A model generated the notes under the pieces. The model did no database searches. It was not told the origin of the DNA and saw only the letters and a program-made list of their open reading frames with translations. From Gemmatimonadota bacterium (lineage in GTDB: Bacteria > JAAXHH01), in contig VXRC01000002.1 of assembly GCA_009838645.1 (NCBI GenBank), positions 62,407-126,406 of the forward strand: a stretch of 64,000 nucleotides of DNA, given 5' to 3'. The stretch's first letter is position 1, and every line of letters begins with the position of its first letter. Below, piece after piece: positions 15,353 to 24,042 of the stretch. Both the position numbers and the translations under genes were made by a program.

Positions 15353-17725
15353 TTAACTGCCGGGTCTTATCCGGTCTCTCAGTATGCGGCGGACCAGTTT
15401 GCCTGAAGCGGTATGGGGAAGCTCGTCCACGATAACTACCCGGTAGATTTTGAACAGAGGATTCAGTCCGGTGGAAACCAGGGCCTGGAGTTCCGACTTG
15501 AGCGCATCGGGGTCGAGTTTGGGATCGGCGCTGTTTTCTGGATCAGTGGGTGAACCAGGAGCGCCGCTGCCCGCTTCAGGAACGATGAAGACCACCAGCC
15601 TTTCCGCCCCTTCCCCCTCGGGCTGCACCGCCACGGCCGCGCTTTCGTAGACGGCGGGGTGTCCGTCGGTGATTCGTTCGAGTTCCAATGGGCTGGCCAT
15701 GATGCCGCCCAGATTCATCCCGTCGTCGGCCCGTCCCTGGGCCCGGTAGTAGCCGTGGTGAAGCCGCTGCGTGTTGTCCCCGTGCCTGCGCAGGACCTCG
15801 CCCCGGAGGCCGGCCGGACAGCCTTCGTAGTACACTTCGTCGTGATCACCGTTAAGCAACCGCTGCGACATGCCCAGGGCGGGTGGCACGAGGAAGAGCT
15901 CGCCGGTACCGCCCTCCTCGACCTCCGTACCGGTCTCGTCCAGGACAACGAAATCCACACCCAGGTTCGCCGTGGTGAATGCCGCGGGCGAGCAGGGCTG
16001 GAGGACCGTGCAGGCCAGGTGGCCGCCCCCGATCTCGGTGCCGCCGAGGTATTCAATCACGGGCGCCCGGTACCCGGTACGGCTCATGAGCCACAGGTAG
16101 TCGGTCCGGCTGGCGGGCTCGCCCGTGGAGCTGAATACGCGGACGGACGGCCAGTCGATGCCTTCGGCGATGCCGCCGTGGCTCCCTTCTTCCATGCCGC
16201 CGTGGCTCCCTGCGGCCTCGCCATCCTGCCGCCCTTCGGCCATGCCGCCGCGCCGCCAGGTCCGCACCAGCGAGGGGATGACGCCCTGCACAGTTACCCC
16301 GGCACGCCGGATGAAGCGCAGGTATTCGGGGGTATTGGCCGCGTCCGGATACAGGGCCATGCACGCTCCGTTGACCAGGCTGGCGTAGATGAGCCACGGC
16401 CCCATCATCCAGCCGATGTTGGTCGGCCAGGTCGTCACGTCGTCGCCATGGATGTCCTGGTGGTAGTATCCGTCCATGGCGCTCTTGATGGGGGTCAGGT
16501 GGTTCCACGGTATGGCCTTGGGTTCGCCGGTGGTCCCCGAAGAAAACAGGATGTTGGTCGTGCGATAGGGGTCGCCGGTCACGGATATGAAGGTGTCGTC
16601 GCCGGCCAGGAGGTCGGACCAGGCGATGTCGCTCGGGCGGAACGGTGGTGCGGTTGGTGCGGTTGAGGCGACGCCGCTGGACCGGCCGTCACCGGCCGAC
16701 GGCACGACGATGATCGTGGATACGCCAGCCTCGACCACCGTGTCGTAAAGCGGTATGATTTTGCCCGAGTGGACGTACCGGTCCATGGTGACCGCGCAAC
16801 TCGCGCCGGCGATGGCCATGCGACGCCGAATCTCCGTCGGCGGAAAGCTGTCGGCGATGGATACGACCCGTGAACCCGCGCGGATGATGGCCAGGTAGGC
16901 AACCACGCATTCCAGGTTCAGGGGCATGTACAGCGCGATGGCCTGTCCGGGCGCCAGGTCCCGGTCACTCAGGCCGTTGGCTACGCGGTTGACGAGACGT
17001 TCGAGTTCGCCGTAGGTCGTCGTGCGGAGCGCCGGACCATCGGGGTCGTTCGGGTCTTCGGGGCCTACCGGGTCATCCGGGGCGACTGGGTTGTTCTGGT
17101 CGTCCGGGCTAGTGGGGCCTACCAATCCCGGCGTTACGACTGCGGGACGATCGGGATCGGCCATGAAGCAACTATCGACGATGTTGAGTTCCGCACCCGG
17201 CAGCCAACGTGGGTCGCGGACACCGCCGCGCGGTATCGACCGGGGGTCTTGGACGCCTCCGTGCGAATCGCGGACTCCGCCGCGCAATCCGCTGACGTCT
17301 TCGTCCAGATCGAGGATGGCGTCCGGCGGTCTCGTGAATACGATGCCAAGCCGCTCGAGGGTGTGGGTCCAGAAAGCGGGGCGGTCGCGGACGGACCAGG
17401 CATGCAATTCTTCGTAGCGGTCGAAACCCACTGCGGACATGCTTGCCCGGAGGTTCGACCGACGGAAGGTCTCCTCGTCCGGCGTCCAGACCACAGGCGG
17501 CCCATCCTCCGGGCGGCGTCCATCGAATATGCGCCTGAAGGCCGCCAGGTGGTCCTCGAAGGGCAGGGACTCGCGCAGCGAACGGTCGACGAAGTCCCGC
17601 CAGGCCTGGTCCTGCAGGGCGGGATCCTGACGTGCGGGGTCCCGACGTGCGGGGTCCAGGCGGGTGGGGTCCGGCCGGTTGGAGTCCGGCGCCCCAGACT
17701 CGGCGTTTCGACGTTTCGCGCACAT
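15353..17725 (-). CDS. AMP-forming acyl-CoA synthetase (acetoacetyl/acetyl-CoA synthetase-like)
   Basis: The 790-residue enzyme shows the ANL-superfamily P-loop FSSGTTGEPKAI, the ATP site (FSSTGEPASRTDY, EYLGGTEIGGGH), the hinge region and the catalytic Lys in TASGKLVRRIL near the C-terminus. Like acetoacetyl- and acetyl-CoA synthetases it has a long N-terminal ACAS-type region. It would activate a carboxylate with ATP and CoA in the cytoplasm. It carries several low-complexity insertions: an N-terminal DPARRDPARQDPAL series, GGVRD/GGVQD repeats, a DPVGPEDPNDPDGP stretch and GGMAEG/GSHGGMEEG repeats in the middle. These make it longer than usual. It lies 9 bp behind the lactonase gene and is probably cotranscribed with it. 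The ribosome site is weak. The substrate is not determined. Confidence 0.8.
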   Translation of the reverse strand: MCAKRRNAESGAPDSNRPDPTRLDPARRDPARQDPALQDQAWRDFVDRSLRESLPFEDHLAAFRRIFDGRRPEDGPPVVWTPDEETFRRSNLRASMSAVGFDRYEELHAWSVRDRPAFWTHTLERLGIVFTRPPDAILDLDEDVSGLRGGVRDSHGGVQDPRSIPRGGVRDPRWLPGAELNIVDSCFMADPDRPAVVTPGLVGPTSPDDQNNPVAPDDPVGPEDPNDPDGPALRTTTYGELERLVNRVANGLSDRDLAPGQAIALYMPLNLECVVAYLAIIRAGSRVVSIADSFPPTEIRRRMAIAGASCAVTMDRYVHSGKIIPLYDTVVEAGVSTIIVVPSAGDGRSSGVASTAPTAPPFRPSDIAWSDLLAGDDTFISVTGDPYRTTNILFSSGTTGEPKAIPWNHLTPIKSAMDGYYHQDIHGDDVTTWPTNIGWMMGPWLIYASLVNGACMALYPDAANTPEYLRFIRRAGVTVQGVIPSLVRTWRRGGMAEGRQDGEAAGSHGGMEEGSHGGIAEGIDWPSVRVFSSTGEPASRTDYLWLMSRTGYRAPVIEYLGGTEIGGGHLACTVLQPCSPAAFTTANLGVDFVVLDETGTEVEEGGTGELFLVPPALGMSQRLLNGDHDEVYYEGCPAGLRGEVLRRHGDNTQRLHHGYYRAQGRADDGMNLGGIMASPLELERITDGHPAVYESAAVAVQPEGEGAERLVVFIVPEAGSGAPGSPTDPENSADPKLDPDALKSELQALVSTGLNPLFKIYRVVIVDELPHTASGKLVRRILRDRIRPGS

Positions 17726-17734
17726 GGGGAGATG

Positions 17735-18805
17735 TCAGTCCAACACGACCATCTTCAGGCACACCGCCATGGGGATTTCGGCCACGACGCCCGAGAGATG
17801 GAGCAGGCCCGTGTCCGGGTCGAGGCGGTGGTAGGTGACCGTATCCGAGCTCTGGTTTCCGCAGAGGACAAAGCTGCCGGTCGGATCGATCCCGAAGTTC
17901 CGCGGGTTCTCGCCGCCCGTGGGCACGATGCCGAGCAGCGACAGGCGGCCCGAATCCCCGTCCACGGCGTACATGGCGAGGCTGTCGTGGCCCCGGTTGG
18001 AGCCGTAGAGGTACCGGCCGTCGTCGGTGATGTGGATGTCCGCCGTGTGGCTCACCTCGTCGTAGCCTTCGGGCAGCGTCGTCACCGTTTCGATCGCCGA
18101 GAGCGTGCCGGCCGACCCGTCGTAGGCGAAGGTTGTGATCGTATTGCCCATCTCGTTGATGACGTAGGCGAACTTACGGTTGGGATGGAACTCGATGTGC
18201 CGGGGTCCGGATCCGGGCGGCACCGACGCCTCCCCGTGGGGCGTCAGCACGGCCGTGTCCGGATCGAGACTGTAGATCATCACCTTGTCGGTGCCCAGAT
18301 CCGGCGAGAAGACGAAGTTGTAGTCCAGGTCGTGGCGGATCATGTGGGCGTGGGGTTCCTGCTGGCGGCTCTGGTCGACGCTCGAGCCGGTGTGCTGGAT
18401 GACCGACGCCGCCTCGCCCAGGGAACCGTCGTCGTTCACGGGAAAGGAGGATACCGACCCGCCGCCGTAGTTGGCCGCAAGCACGGCCTTGCCGCTTCGG
18501 TGCACGTCGATGGAGCACGGACCGGCGCCCCCGGACGACTGGCTGTTCAAGGGCGTGAGTGTGCCGGACCCGTCCACGGCATAGGCGAAGACGCCGCCAT
18601 GGGGATCGCCCGTCTCGCCGACGGCGTAGAGGAAGCGGGCGTCCGGCGTCAGGCACAGGAAGGACGGGTTCGTGATGCCGCCCACGTGGCTGACGTATTC
18701 CATGACGCCGCTGGCGGTATCGACGTCATAGACATAGATGCCCTTGCTGGTGGTCTGGGTGTAGGTGCCGACGAATACGCGAATGGTCCGGGCGTTGCTG
18801 GACAT
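17735..18805 (-). CDS. Beta-propeller lactonase (6-phosphogluconolactonase, YbhE/Pgl type)
   Basis: This 356-residue cytoplasmic protein belongs to the seven-bladed lactonase family (Pfam Lactonase). It begins FVGTYTQTTSKGIYVYDVD and has the family strings NPSFLCLTPDARFLYAVGE, GPCSIDVHRSGKAVLAANYGG, QEPHAHMIRHD and PRHIEFHPNRKFAYVINE. ENPRNFGIDPTGSFVLCGNQ is also present. Members hydrolyse sugar-acid lactones such as 6-phosphogluconolactone. AAGGAGAATCACCCC fixes the ATG. It precedes the acyl-CoA synthetase gene closely. Given the sugar-oxidising genes downstream, an aldonolactone substrate is plausible, by inference. Confidence 0.85.
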   Translation of the reverse strand: MSSNARTIRVFVGTYTQTTSKGIYVYDVDTASGVMEYVSHVGGITNPSFLCLTPDARFLYAVGETGDPHGGVFAYAVDGSGTLTPLNSQSSGGAGPCSIDVHRSGKAVLAANYGGGSVSSFPVNDDGSLGEAASVIQHTGSSVDQSRQQEPHAHMIRHDLDYNFVFSPDLGTDKVMIYSLDPDTAVLTPHGEASVPPGSGPRHIEFHPNRKFAYVINEMGNTITTFAYDGSAGTLSAIETVTTLPEGYDEVSHTADIHITDDGRYLYGSNRGHDSLAMYAVDGDSGRLSLLGIVPTGGENPRNFGIDPTGSFVLCGNQSSDTVTYHRLDPDTGLLHLSGVVAEIPMAVCLKMVVLD

Positions 18806-19019
18806 GGGGTGATTCTCCTTGGTTGGCTGAATGTATCCGATCTAAAGGTGAACTATCCCGATCGGAATTGTTACATGCTTCCTGTTATTTTTAAAAAAAC
18901 CGCGAGATTGATTAACGGATTTCCTACTCATTCAATATGACAGATCGTTCTACACAATTGAACATATTTAAATACCTTGACGATGTCATGCACACACACC
19001 GATAGGAGCAAATCCCAAG
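18806..19019. other. AT-rich divergent intergenic region
   Basis: No gene is visible here. It is AT-rich, with runs such as TTTTTAAAAAAA at 18889-18900, and separates the divergent lactonase and small membrane-protein genes, so promoters for both should lie here. TTGACG at 18965 with CGATAG 17 nt on is a weak candidate for the plus side. Confidence 0.4.
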
Positions 19020-19274
19020 ATGAATAACCACAAAACCCACAGAGACACGGAAGAATTGATGGAGGAAGTGTACTTCAAGGACCAGAGCGTCAAAAGCCGT
19101 CTGTCCGGTCTTGAAACTTCGGAAGACAGCATGCGTGAACTCATAGAATACAACGCCGAACAGTTGAAGGAGATGAAAAGCGATGCCCGTTGGTGGAGAA
19201 AAACTTTGATTGCCTGTATTATTGCGAATTTTGGTTTGCTCATCACCATTACGATCAAACTGCTACTGGACTGA
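19020..19274 (+). CDS. Small coiled-coil protein with C-terminal membrane anchor
   Basis: The 84-residue product is highly charged (RDTEELMEEVYFKDQSVKSR, ELIEYNAEQLKEMKSDAR) and ends in one transmembrane helix (TLIACIIANFGLLITITI) followed by KLLLD. The layout matches the small anchored coiled-coil protein at 5394. AGGAG lies 11 bases before the ATG. It probably forms an operon with the 67-residue gene 16 bp downstream. The function is unknown. Confidence 0.6.
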   Translation: MNNHKTHRDTEELMEEVYFKDQSVKSRLSGLETSEDSMRELIEYNAEQLKEMKSDARWWRKTLIACIIANFGLLITITIKLLLD

Positions 19275-19290
19275 TCGAAGGGAGTACGCC

Positions 19291-19494
19291 ATGACCTCGA
19301 AGAAAGGCCGGGTTCTGACCCCCAAGGTCGTTGAACACATAAAAAACACTCTGCTGGAAACACTGCATGACGAAGATATCCTGACCATGGGCATTGAGAT
19401 CGATATCAAGCTCAGAAGCGGCTATCGGGACAAGATCTGGCGAGGCTGGAAGCATCCAAGACCCTCCAACAGACCTTCTCCCCAGGTAGACTGA
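19291..19494 (+). CDS. Small basic protein of unknown function
   Basis: The 67-residue protein begins MTSKKGRVLTPKVVEHIKN and continues with a helical segment and a basic, Pro-rich tail (KHPRPSNRPSPQVD). GAAGGGAG precedes ATG 19291 at the right distance. Upstream in-frame starts would overlap the previous gene. It follows the anchored coiled-coil gene by 16 bp and ends 7 bp from the convergent SDR gene. I recognise no family. Confidence 0.5.
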   Translation: MTSKKGRVLTPKVVEHIKNTLLETLHDEDILTMGIEIDIKLRSGYRDKIWRGWKHPRPSNRPSPQVD

Positions 19495-19501
19495 CCTTAC
19501 G

Positions 19502-20221
19502 CTACCCCGCCGGCCTCCGCTGCCACTGCCACCACTCCTCCTGCGGCGCGTACCCCATGATGCGTTCGGCCTTCTCCAGGCTGTATCTACCCGGTCCGTA
19601 ATGGCTGTGCAGGTTGAAGGCCTGGTAGAAACCGGGCACCGAGGGGAGTTCGAGGCCCTGGCGGCAGGCCACGGCGAGGTCGTCGTGGATGATCAGGAAT
19701 TCTCGTGTTGAGTTCTTGCCGGTATGCTCGGTCGGCCGGGGCGCCAGGCCCTGGAACAGGAAGCAGACCGTGTGGATCTCGTGGTGCCGGGCGAAACTCC
19801 GGACGATCTCGTTGCTCATGTGCTTGGTGATGAAGTAGTAGTCGGTGGAAGGCGCGTCGGGCGCGTCGACGGGGATGTCGGTGTCGTGTACGTAGGCCAG
19901 GAGGGTCTGGGCCGGACCGGTGTGGATCACCTTTCGGATCCCGGCGTCGGCGGCCGCCTTCATCACGTTCCAGGCCCCGATGGTATTGACCTGGAAGCTC
20001 AGCGTGTCGTCGTGGCGCAGGACCGTGAAGTTCATGACCGCGTCCACGCCCTCCATGGCCTCGCGGACCTGGCCGTAGTCCCGCACGTCCACGTTCAGGA
20101 CAGGCTTTCCGTCCGGGTGGTCCTTGACGTCGGCCAGCCGCAGGTCGTAGTCCTGCTCGAGCGCGGGGGTGATGTGCGGCGCGATGAGCCCGGAAGCGCC
20201 GAGTAGCAGGACTTTCTTCAT
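19502..20221 (-). CDS. NAD(P)-dependent epimerase/dehydratase-like (extended SDR)
   Basis: The 239-residue protein has the Rossmann start KKVLLLGASGLIAPHI (GxxGxxx variant), DVRDYGQVREAMEGVDAVMNF and the active pair Tyr-x-x-x-Lys in YYFITKH. It is shorter than typical nucleotide-sugar epimerases (about 300-340). It matches the short NAD-dependent epimerase group found near sugar catabolism genes. GAGGGG precedes the ATG. It is the last gene of the minus-strand catabolic run starting near 26771. Three 15-bp repeats begin 20 bp upstream of its start. The substrate is likely a sugar or sugar acid, by inference. Confidence 0.75.
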   Translation of the reverse strand: MKKVLLLGASGLIAPHITPALEQDYDLRLADVKDHPDGKPVLNVDVRDYGQVREAMEGVDAVMNFTVLRHDDTLSFQVNTIGAWNVMKAAADAGIRKVIHTGPAQTLLAYVHDTDIPVDAPDAPSTDYYFITKHMSNEIVRSFARHHEIHTVCFLFQGLAPRPTEHTGKNSTREFLIIHDDLAVACRQGLELPSVPGFYQAFNLHSHYGPGRYSLEKAERIMGYAPQEEWWQWQRRPAG

Positions 20222-20240
20222 GGAAGGCCCCTCGATACGG

Positions 20241-20285
20241 CATCCGTTGCGCGCCCATCCGTTGCGCGCCCATCCGTTGCGCGCC
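20241..20285 (-). repeat. Three 15-bp tandem repeats just upstream of SDR start
   Basis: CATCCGTTGCGCGCC occurs three times without change, ending 20 bp before the start codon of the SDR gene. It fills much of the 113-bp gap between two SDR genes. Confidence 0.95.
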
Positions 20286-20334
20286 GGGGTCCGTGGTTCG
20301 TGGCGAATTCAGGACTGAACATCATGCCTCCCCT

Positions 20335-21105
20335 TTAGTCCCGCCAGTTCGCGGCGAAGTTGTGGACCGGCGCGTAGCCGAGAGTGCGGGCCTGGTTGAT
20401 GAGGTACTTCGGATTCTCCAGGTCGGCGCAGATGTGGTACAAGGCGTACCGGCTGGTCCACCAGACCTGGTCCGAAGCGTCGCGCTCCAGGGCGAGGCGG
20501 AAGGCCTGGGCGGCGTCCCGGTAGTCCAGCCACAGCAGATCGGGCGCCTGGCCGGCCACTTCCTCTTCGCTGACGAGGGTACCCAGCCTGAGTCCAGTGA
20601 CCGTCACCATGTAGTCCCTGGCGAATTCCCGGGCGGTGTGCTCGCCCAGGTAGCGGGACATGGCCGGCATGTCGGGCTCGGGCAGGGGCTTCCAGAGTTC
20701 GCTGATGTACACGTCGTCGGGATAGGGCCGGAAGAGGTCGAGTGTCCCTCCGTAGACGAAACGCTTGACCCCCGCCTCCACGCCGGCCTTGAAGAGCTGG
20801 TGCGTGCCCCGCGTGGCCAACTCCAGAAGGTGCTTCTCGCGCTCCACCTCGGATTCCGGCAGGTCCTGCGGCGGCTCGCCCGTGTGGACGACGGCGTCCA
20901 TGCCGCGGACCGCCCGCCAGGCGAAGTCCTGGTCCAGCAGGCTGCCCTGGGCGGCATCGCCGGCCGATTCGCCGCGCGTTTCGTCCCCGGTCGCGGCTGG
21001 CGCTTCGACGGGCGATTCGTCCACGAGGCGGAGCCTGTGGTCCTTTAGCGCTTCGGCCACCGCCTGTCCCAGCCGGCTCGCGGCGCCGGTAATCAGAATT
21101 TTCAT
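20335..21105 (-). CDS. NAD-dependent epimerase/dehydratase-like (extended SDR)
   Basis: The 256-residue protein opens MKILITGAASRLGQAVAEAL (GxxxxxG dinucleotide motif) and contains GMDAVVHTGEPP, then GTLDLFRPY. YLGEHTARE replaces the usual YxxxK region: the Tyr is present but the Lys position reads His, so catalysis may differ. A short Ala/Glu/Thr-rich insertion (SPVEAPAATGDETRGESAGD) follows the first beta-alpha unit. AAGGAGCAACC fixes the start. It sits between the other SDR and the amidohydrolase genes. It may act on a sugar acid or lactone, by inference from the neighbours. Confidence 0.7.
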   Translation of the reverse strand: MKILITGAASRLGQAVAEALKDHRLRLVDESPVEAPAATGDETRGESAGDAAQGSLLDQDFAWRAVRGMDAVVHTGEPPQDLPESEVEREKHLLELATRGTHQLFKAGVEAGVKRFVYGGTLDLFRPYPDDVYISELWKPLPEPDMPAMSRYLGEHTAREFARDYMVTVTGLRLGTLVSEEEVAGQAPDLLWLDYRDAAQAFRLALERDASDQVWWTSRYALYHICADLENPKYLINQARTLGYAPVHNFAANWRD

Positions 21106-21160
21106 GGTTGCTCCTTTATGACTCTAACTTTTTCTGCGAGTTTTCCTAATTTAGGTCCGA

Positions 21161-21982
21161 CTAATCTTTAAAGGTCCACAGGTCCAGGGCCGTCCCGCCC
21201 AGTACGCGGGGCATGTCCTCCGCCGCGATGAACTTCATCTCGTCGCGGACGACCGTCAGGGTCTGGCCGTACGCAGCGTTCGCGAGGCAGACCGGCCAGT
21301 CGGTGCCCCACATGATGCGCTGGCCGCCGAAGGCCTGGTACACGGCCTTGACCATGGCGTGGGTGTCCGACCAGGGATAGTCCTGATTCGAAATGGACCA
21401 GGTATGGCTGATCTTCACGTAGACTCGCGGGTACCGGGCCAGGTCGAGGACGGTCTGGATTTCGTCCGGACGGTCCGGCCGCGCGTCGGCCATGTGGTCC
21501 ACGACGACGTCGAGATCGGGAAACCGGTCCAGCAGGCCGGCCAGATCGGGCAGCCGGCCGGGCCGCGTCAGCATGAGCAGGGGGACCTCGAGTTCCTCGG
21601 CGCGCCGGAAGATGGGTGGCATCAGGGGACCGCGGAACCAGTCGCCCGCCGGCCCTTCGGCGGGGCTCAGCCGCACGCCCTGGAAACCGTGCTCCTCCAC
21701 CCAGTGGCCGAGGTGGTCCGGCGCGGCGGGGTCTTCGGGATTGACGCGGCAAACCCCGGCGAACCGGTCCGGGTACGTGCGCAGGACGTGGGAAACGTAT
21801 GCATTGTCCCAACGGTAGCCGATGTACTGCACCAGGACGGTCTTTTCCACACCGTGCCGGTCCATCAGGGCCAGGAGCATCTCCGCCGTCCGGTCCTCGG
21901 CGGGCGGGGCGTCGTTCTCCGCGGGCCAGGGGAAGGCGGGATCGTTGACCCAGACGTGGGTATGGGGGTCGATGATGCGCAT
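21161..21982 (-). CDS. Amidohydrolase-2 family lactonase (fuconolactonase/rhamnonolactonase-like)
   Basis: The 273-residue TIM-barrel metal hydrolase begins IDPHTHVW (HxH metal ligands) and has DVVVDHMADA (strand with His), KISHTWSI and GTDWPV with the conserved C-terminal Asp. This matches the COG3618/Amidohydro_2 group, which includes L-fuconolactonase and L-rhamnono-lactonase. It would open an aldonolactone made by the dehydrogenases nearby. It ends 16 bp before the next minus-strand element and follows the NHL gene by 16 bp, so it is part of one operon. The ribosome site is weak (GAGA). Confidence 0.8.
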   Translation of the reverse strand: MRIIDPHTHVWVNDPAFPWPAENDAPPAEDRTAEMLLALMDRHGVEKTVLVQYIGYRWDNAYVSHVLRTYPDRFAGVCRVNPEDPAAPDHLGHWVEEHGFQGVRLSPAEGPAGDWFRGPLMPPIFRRAEELEVPLLMLTRPGRLPDLAGLLDRFPDLDVVVDHMADARPDRPDEIQTVLDLARYPRVYVKISHTWSISNQDYPWSDTHAMVKAVYQAFGGQRIMWGTDWPVCLANAAYGQTLTVVRDEMKFIAAEDMPRVLGGTALDLWTFKD

Positions 21983-21998
21983 GGATCTCGTATTGTGA

Positions 21999-22865
21999 TC
22001 AACGGTTCCGTACGAACTTCTGCAACCGGGCGTCGGCCTGGACTTCGCCGACGTAGAGGTCGCCGCGGGAGTCCATCCAGATGCCGTGGGGACATCCGGC
22101 GAACTCCCCGGGCCGGTCGCTGCGCTGCCCGCCTCCCCAGTTGCTGACGAGGTCGCCGTCCAGGGTGTATATACCCACCTGCTGGTCGAGTTCGGCCACG
22201 TAGACGATATCTTCTACCGGATCGAAGAAGGTGGTGTCGGGCTTGCCGGGAACGGCGCGTTCCTCGAGGTAGTTTCCTTCCAGGTCGAAGAGCTGGATGC
22301 GTTCGTTGGTGCGATCACACGCCCAAAGCCGTTCATGGCGGTCTATGCGGACGCAATGGCTGAGTTCGAACTGCCCCGGACCCGAGCCCCAACTTCCCCA
22401 GGAGTGGATGTGGCGGCCCTCGGCGTCGTAACGGTGGATCCGGGCATTCTCGTAACCGTCGGACACGTAGATGTCGCCGCTCGGTGCGACGACGGCATCG
22501 GTGGGTTTCCGGAAGGGTTCGCCGTCCGTCGCGCCGGGAACGCCGGGCATACCGATCACCCTCACCTGGTTTCCTTCGGGGTCGAACTTGCGGACACAGT
22601 GATCCAGCCAGTCGGTGAGGTAGAGGTTGTCCTCGCCGTCGATGTAGATACCGTGGGCGTCCTTGAGTATGCCGTCGCCGATCGTCTTGATGAATTGGCC
22701 GTCGCGGTCGAAAACGACCAGGGGATGCTCGCTCCGTGAGTACACGTACACCCGGTCCTGGGAATCGCACGCCACGCCCGTAATCCAACCGAAGGACCAG
22801 CCCTCCGGCAGGCTGTGCCAGTTTTCCTGCACCTCGTAGGTGTACGCGCCGCTGCCGAAACTCAT
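21999..22865 (-). CDS. NHL-repeat six-bladed beta-propeller protein (peptidyl-amidating lyase-like)
   Basis: The 288-residue protein consists of NHL-type blades: VACDSQDRVYVYSR, DAHGIYIDGEDNLYLTDW, PTDAVVAPSGDIYVSDGYENARIHRYD, SHCVRIDRHERLWACDRTN and PHGIWMDSRGDLYVGEV. This resembles bacterial relatives of the peptidylglycine lyase propeller. No signal peptide is visible from ATG 22865. That start overlaps the preceding stop in an ATGA and has GAGG seven bases upstream. The upstream ATG 22871 is too close to that site. Its function in sugar or lactone metabolism is suggested only by position; similar propellers can be lactonases. Confidence 0.75.
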   Translation of the reverse strand: MSFGSGAYTYEVQENWHSLPEGWSFGWITGVACDSQDRVYVYSRSEHPLVVFDRDGQFIKTIGDGILKDAHGIYIDGEDNLYLTDWLDHCVRKFDPEGNQVRVIGMPGVPGATDGEPFRKPTDAVVAPSGDIYVSDGYENARIHRYDAEGRHIHSWGSWGSGPGQFELSHCVRIDRHERLWACDRTNERIQLFDLEGNYLEERAVPGKPDTTFFDPVEDIVYVAELDQQVGIYTLDGDLVSNWGGGQRSDRPGEFAGCPHGIWMDSRGDLYVGEVQADARLQKFVRNR

Positions 22866-23035
22866 GTGCATGCCTCTTTCTTTTGAAACGCCGCCTCGAT
22901 GCCGGAATACAGATGGACGATCCAGCCGTAACCCAGCATCCACAGCATGACTGCGAGGACGAAATGGATGACCGCGGCCGGCCTGCGGCCCTGGTACAAC
23001 TGCCCCAATCCGGGGACGACCAGACTGAATACCAT
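22862..23035 (-). CDS. Small two-helix membrane protein (TM2-like), possibly with a broken start
   Basis: ATG 23035 opens a 57-residue protein (MVFSLVVPGLGQLYQGRRPA, then two hydrophobic helices). The VPGLGQLYQG string is the signature start of TM2-type membrane proteins. Its TGA overlaps the next gene in ATGA. A much better ribosome site (AAGGAGAACC) stands in front of an ATG at 23074 in the same frame. That frame reads ATG CTT TGA GGC TCG CCC and continues into this gene. One base change (TGA from CGA) would therefore restore a 70-residue MLRGSPLGTRFGAM form, the usual length for this family. Either translation restarts at 23035, or the gene carries a nonsense change or sequence error. Confidence 0.55.
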   Translation of the reverse strand: MVFSLVVPGLGQLYQGRRPAAVIHFVLAVMLWMLGYGWIVHLYSGIEAAFQKKEACT

Positions 23036-23085
23036 GGCGCCAAACCTGGTGCCGAGGGGCGAGCCTCAAAGCATGATGGTTCTCC

Positions 23086-23979
23086 TTAAGGCGCCTGCGC
23101 AACCCGGTGGGCCTGCTTGGGATTGCGGCGCTGCTCCTCGAGGGCCGCGACCCAGCTGTCCGCCCAGGCCTGATGGTCAGTCAGTACGCGCTCCGGATTC
23201 GATCGGCTCCGCACGCAGAAGTCGGGGAAGAAGGGCCGGCCCGTCGGCGCGCCATAGGCCACGTACCGCAGGTCCAGGCTCCAGCGCACGTCCCATTCGG
23301 TCAGGTTCGGCGTGGATCGGTGAGGCGTATACTGGCTCAGGAAGACGACCCCGCCCTTACGCACTTCGGCCGGTTCCGCCTCAGTCTCGGGCATGAGGTC
23401 CGGCTTGATGCGCGTGCCCGCATCCGACACGTGGTCGAGATGGCCGGTGTGGATCACGTTCGGGATCACCTCCAGGCATCCCCGTTCCACCGTGGCGTCC
23501 ACCAGGGGCAGCCAGCAGGTCAGCGCCAGAGTCCGGTCCGATTCCGCCCAACTCACCCCCGAGTCCTGGTGCCAGGGCACGTTGTACGACGGACTGGCGT
23601 CCAGCCGCGACGGCGGCTTGGCCCGCAGATGCTGGATGGGCGAGCAGGTGATTTCGGGCCCGACCAGGGACTCCACGGCGTTGAGCAGGTTGTCGTTCCG
23701 GAGGAAGTCGAAGACCGGCTTCGCCCGCAGATCGTAGATATCCATGCCGCGGCCGATCTCCACACTCTGTGCGAACAGCCGGGCATAGCGCGTCAGGAAG
23801 GATTCGTCATCGTACAGGTCGGTGATCTTGCCCTCGGCCTGAAGGTCCCGTGCCCGCCGGTCGACGAATTCTGACATGGTGTCGATCACGGGTTCCAGGT
23901 CCGCGTCGGTCAACACGTCCTCGACGACTACCAGGCCGCGGTCGTGGAACTCCGCCAGTTGCGCTTCGTTGAGGGCCAT
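23086..23979 (-). CDS. Phytanoyl-CoA dioxygenase family Fe(II)/2-oxoglutarate enzyme
   Basis: The 297-residue PhyH-family protein shows the metal triad His137-x-Asp139 (VPWHQDSGVSW) and distal His220 (LSQYTPHRSTPN). The 2-oxoglutarate-binding Arg lies in the following WDVRWSLDLRY. It hydroxylates a small substrate using O2 and 2-oxoglutarate in the cytoplasm. PhyH genes of this type are often multi-copy in marine uncultured bacteria and act on diverse substrates, so the phytanoyl name is not literal. AAGGAGAACGCCC fixes the ATG. It heads the group that continues with the TM2-like, NHL and amidohydrolase genes. Confidence 0.85.
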   Translation of the reverse strand: MALNEAQLAEFHDRGLVVVEDVLTDADLEPVIDTMSEFVDRRARDLQAEGKITDLYDDESFLTRYARLFAQSVEIGRGMDIYDLRAKPVFDFLRNDNLLNAVESLVGPEITCSPIQHLRAKPPSRLDASPSYNVPWHQDSGVSWAESDRTLALTCWLPLVDATVERGCLEVIPNVIHTGHLDHVSDAGTRIKPDLMPETEAEPAEVRKGGVVFLSQYTPHRSTPNLTEWDVRWSLDLRYVAYGAPTGRPFFPDFCVRSRSNPERVLTDHQAWADSWVAALEEQRRNPKQAHRVAQAP

Positions 23980-24042
23980 GGGCGTTCTCCTTCCATGAAG
24001 ATTGATAGTCTCATGTAAGCCTAAACAATCCGATCATCGATG

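Noticed and set aside
17249-18940. 563-codon plus-strand frame over synthetase and lactonase genes
   Set aside because: Crosses two real minus-strand genes; no start site or domain.
22871-23102. Longer N-terminus for the NHL protein
   Set aside because: The extension overlaps the TM2-like gene in another frame and lacks a ribosome site; the ATGA overlap supports 22865.
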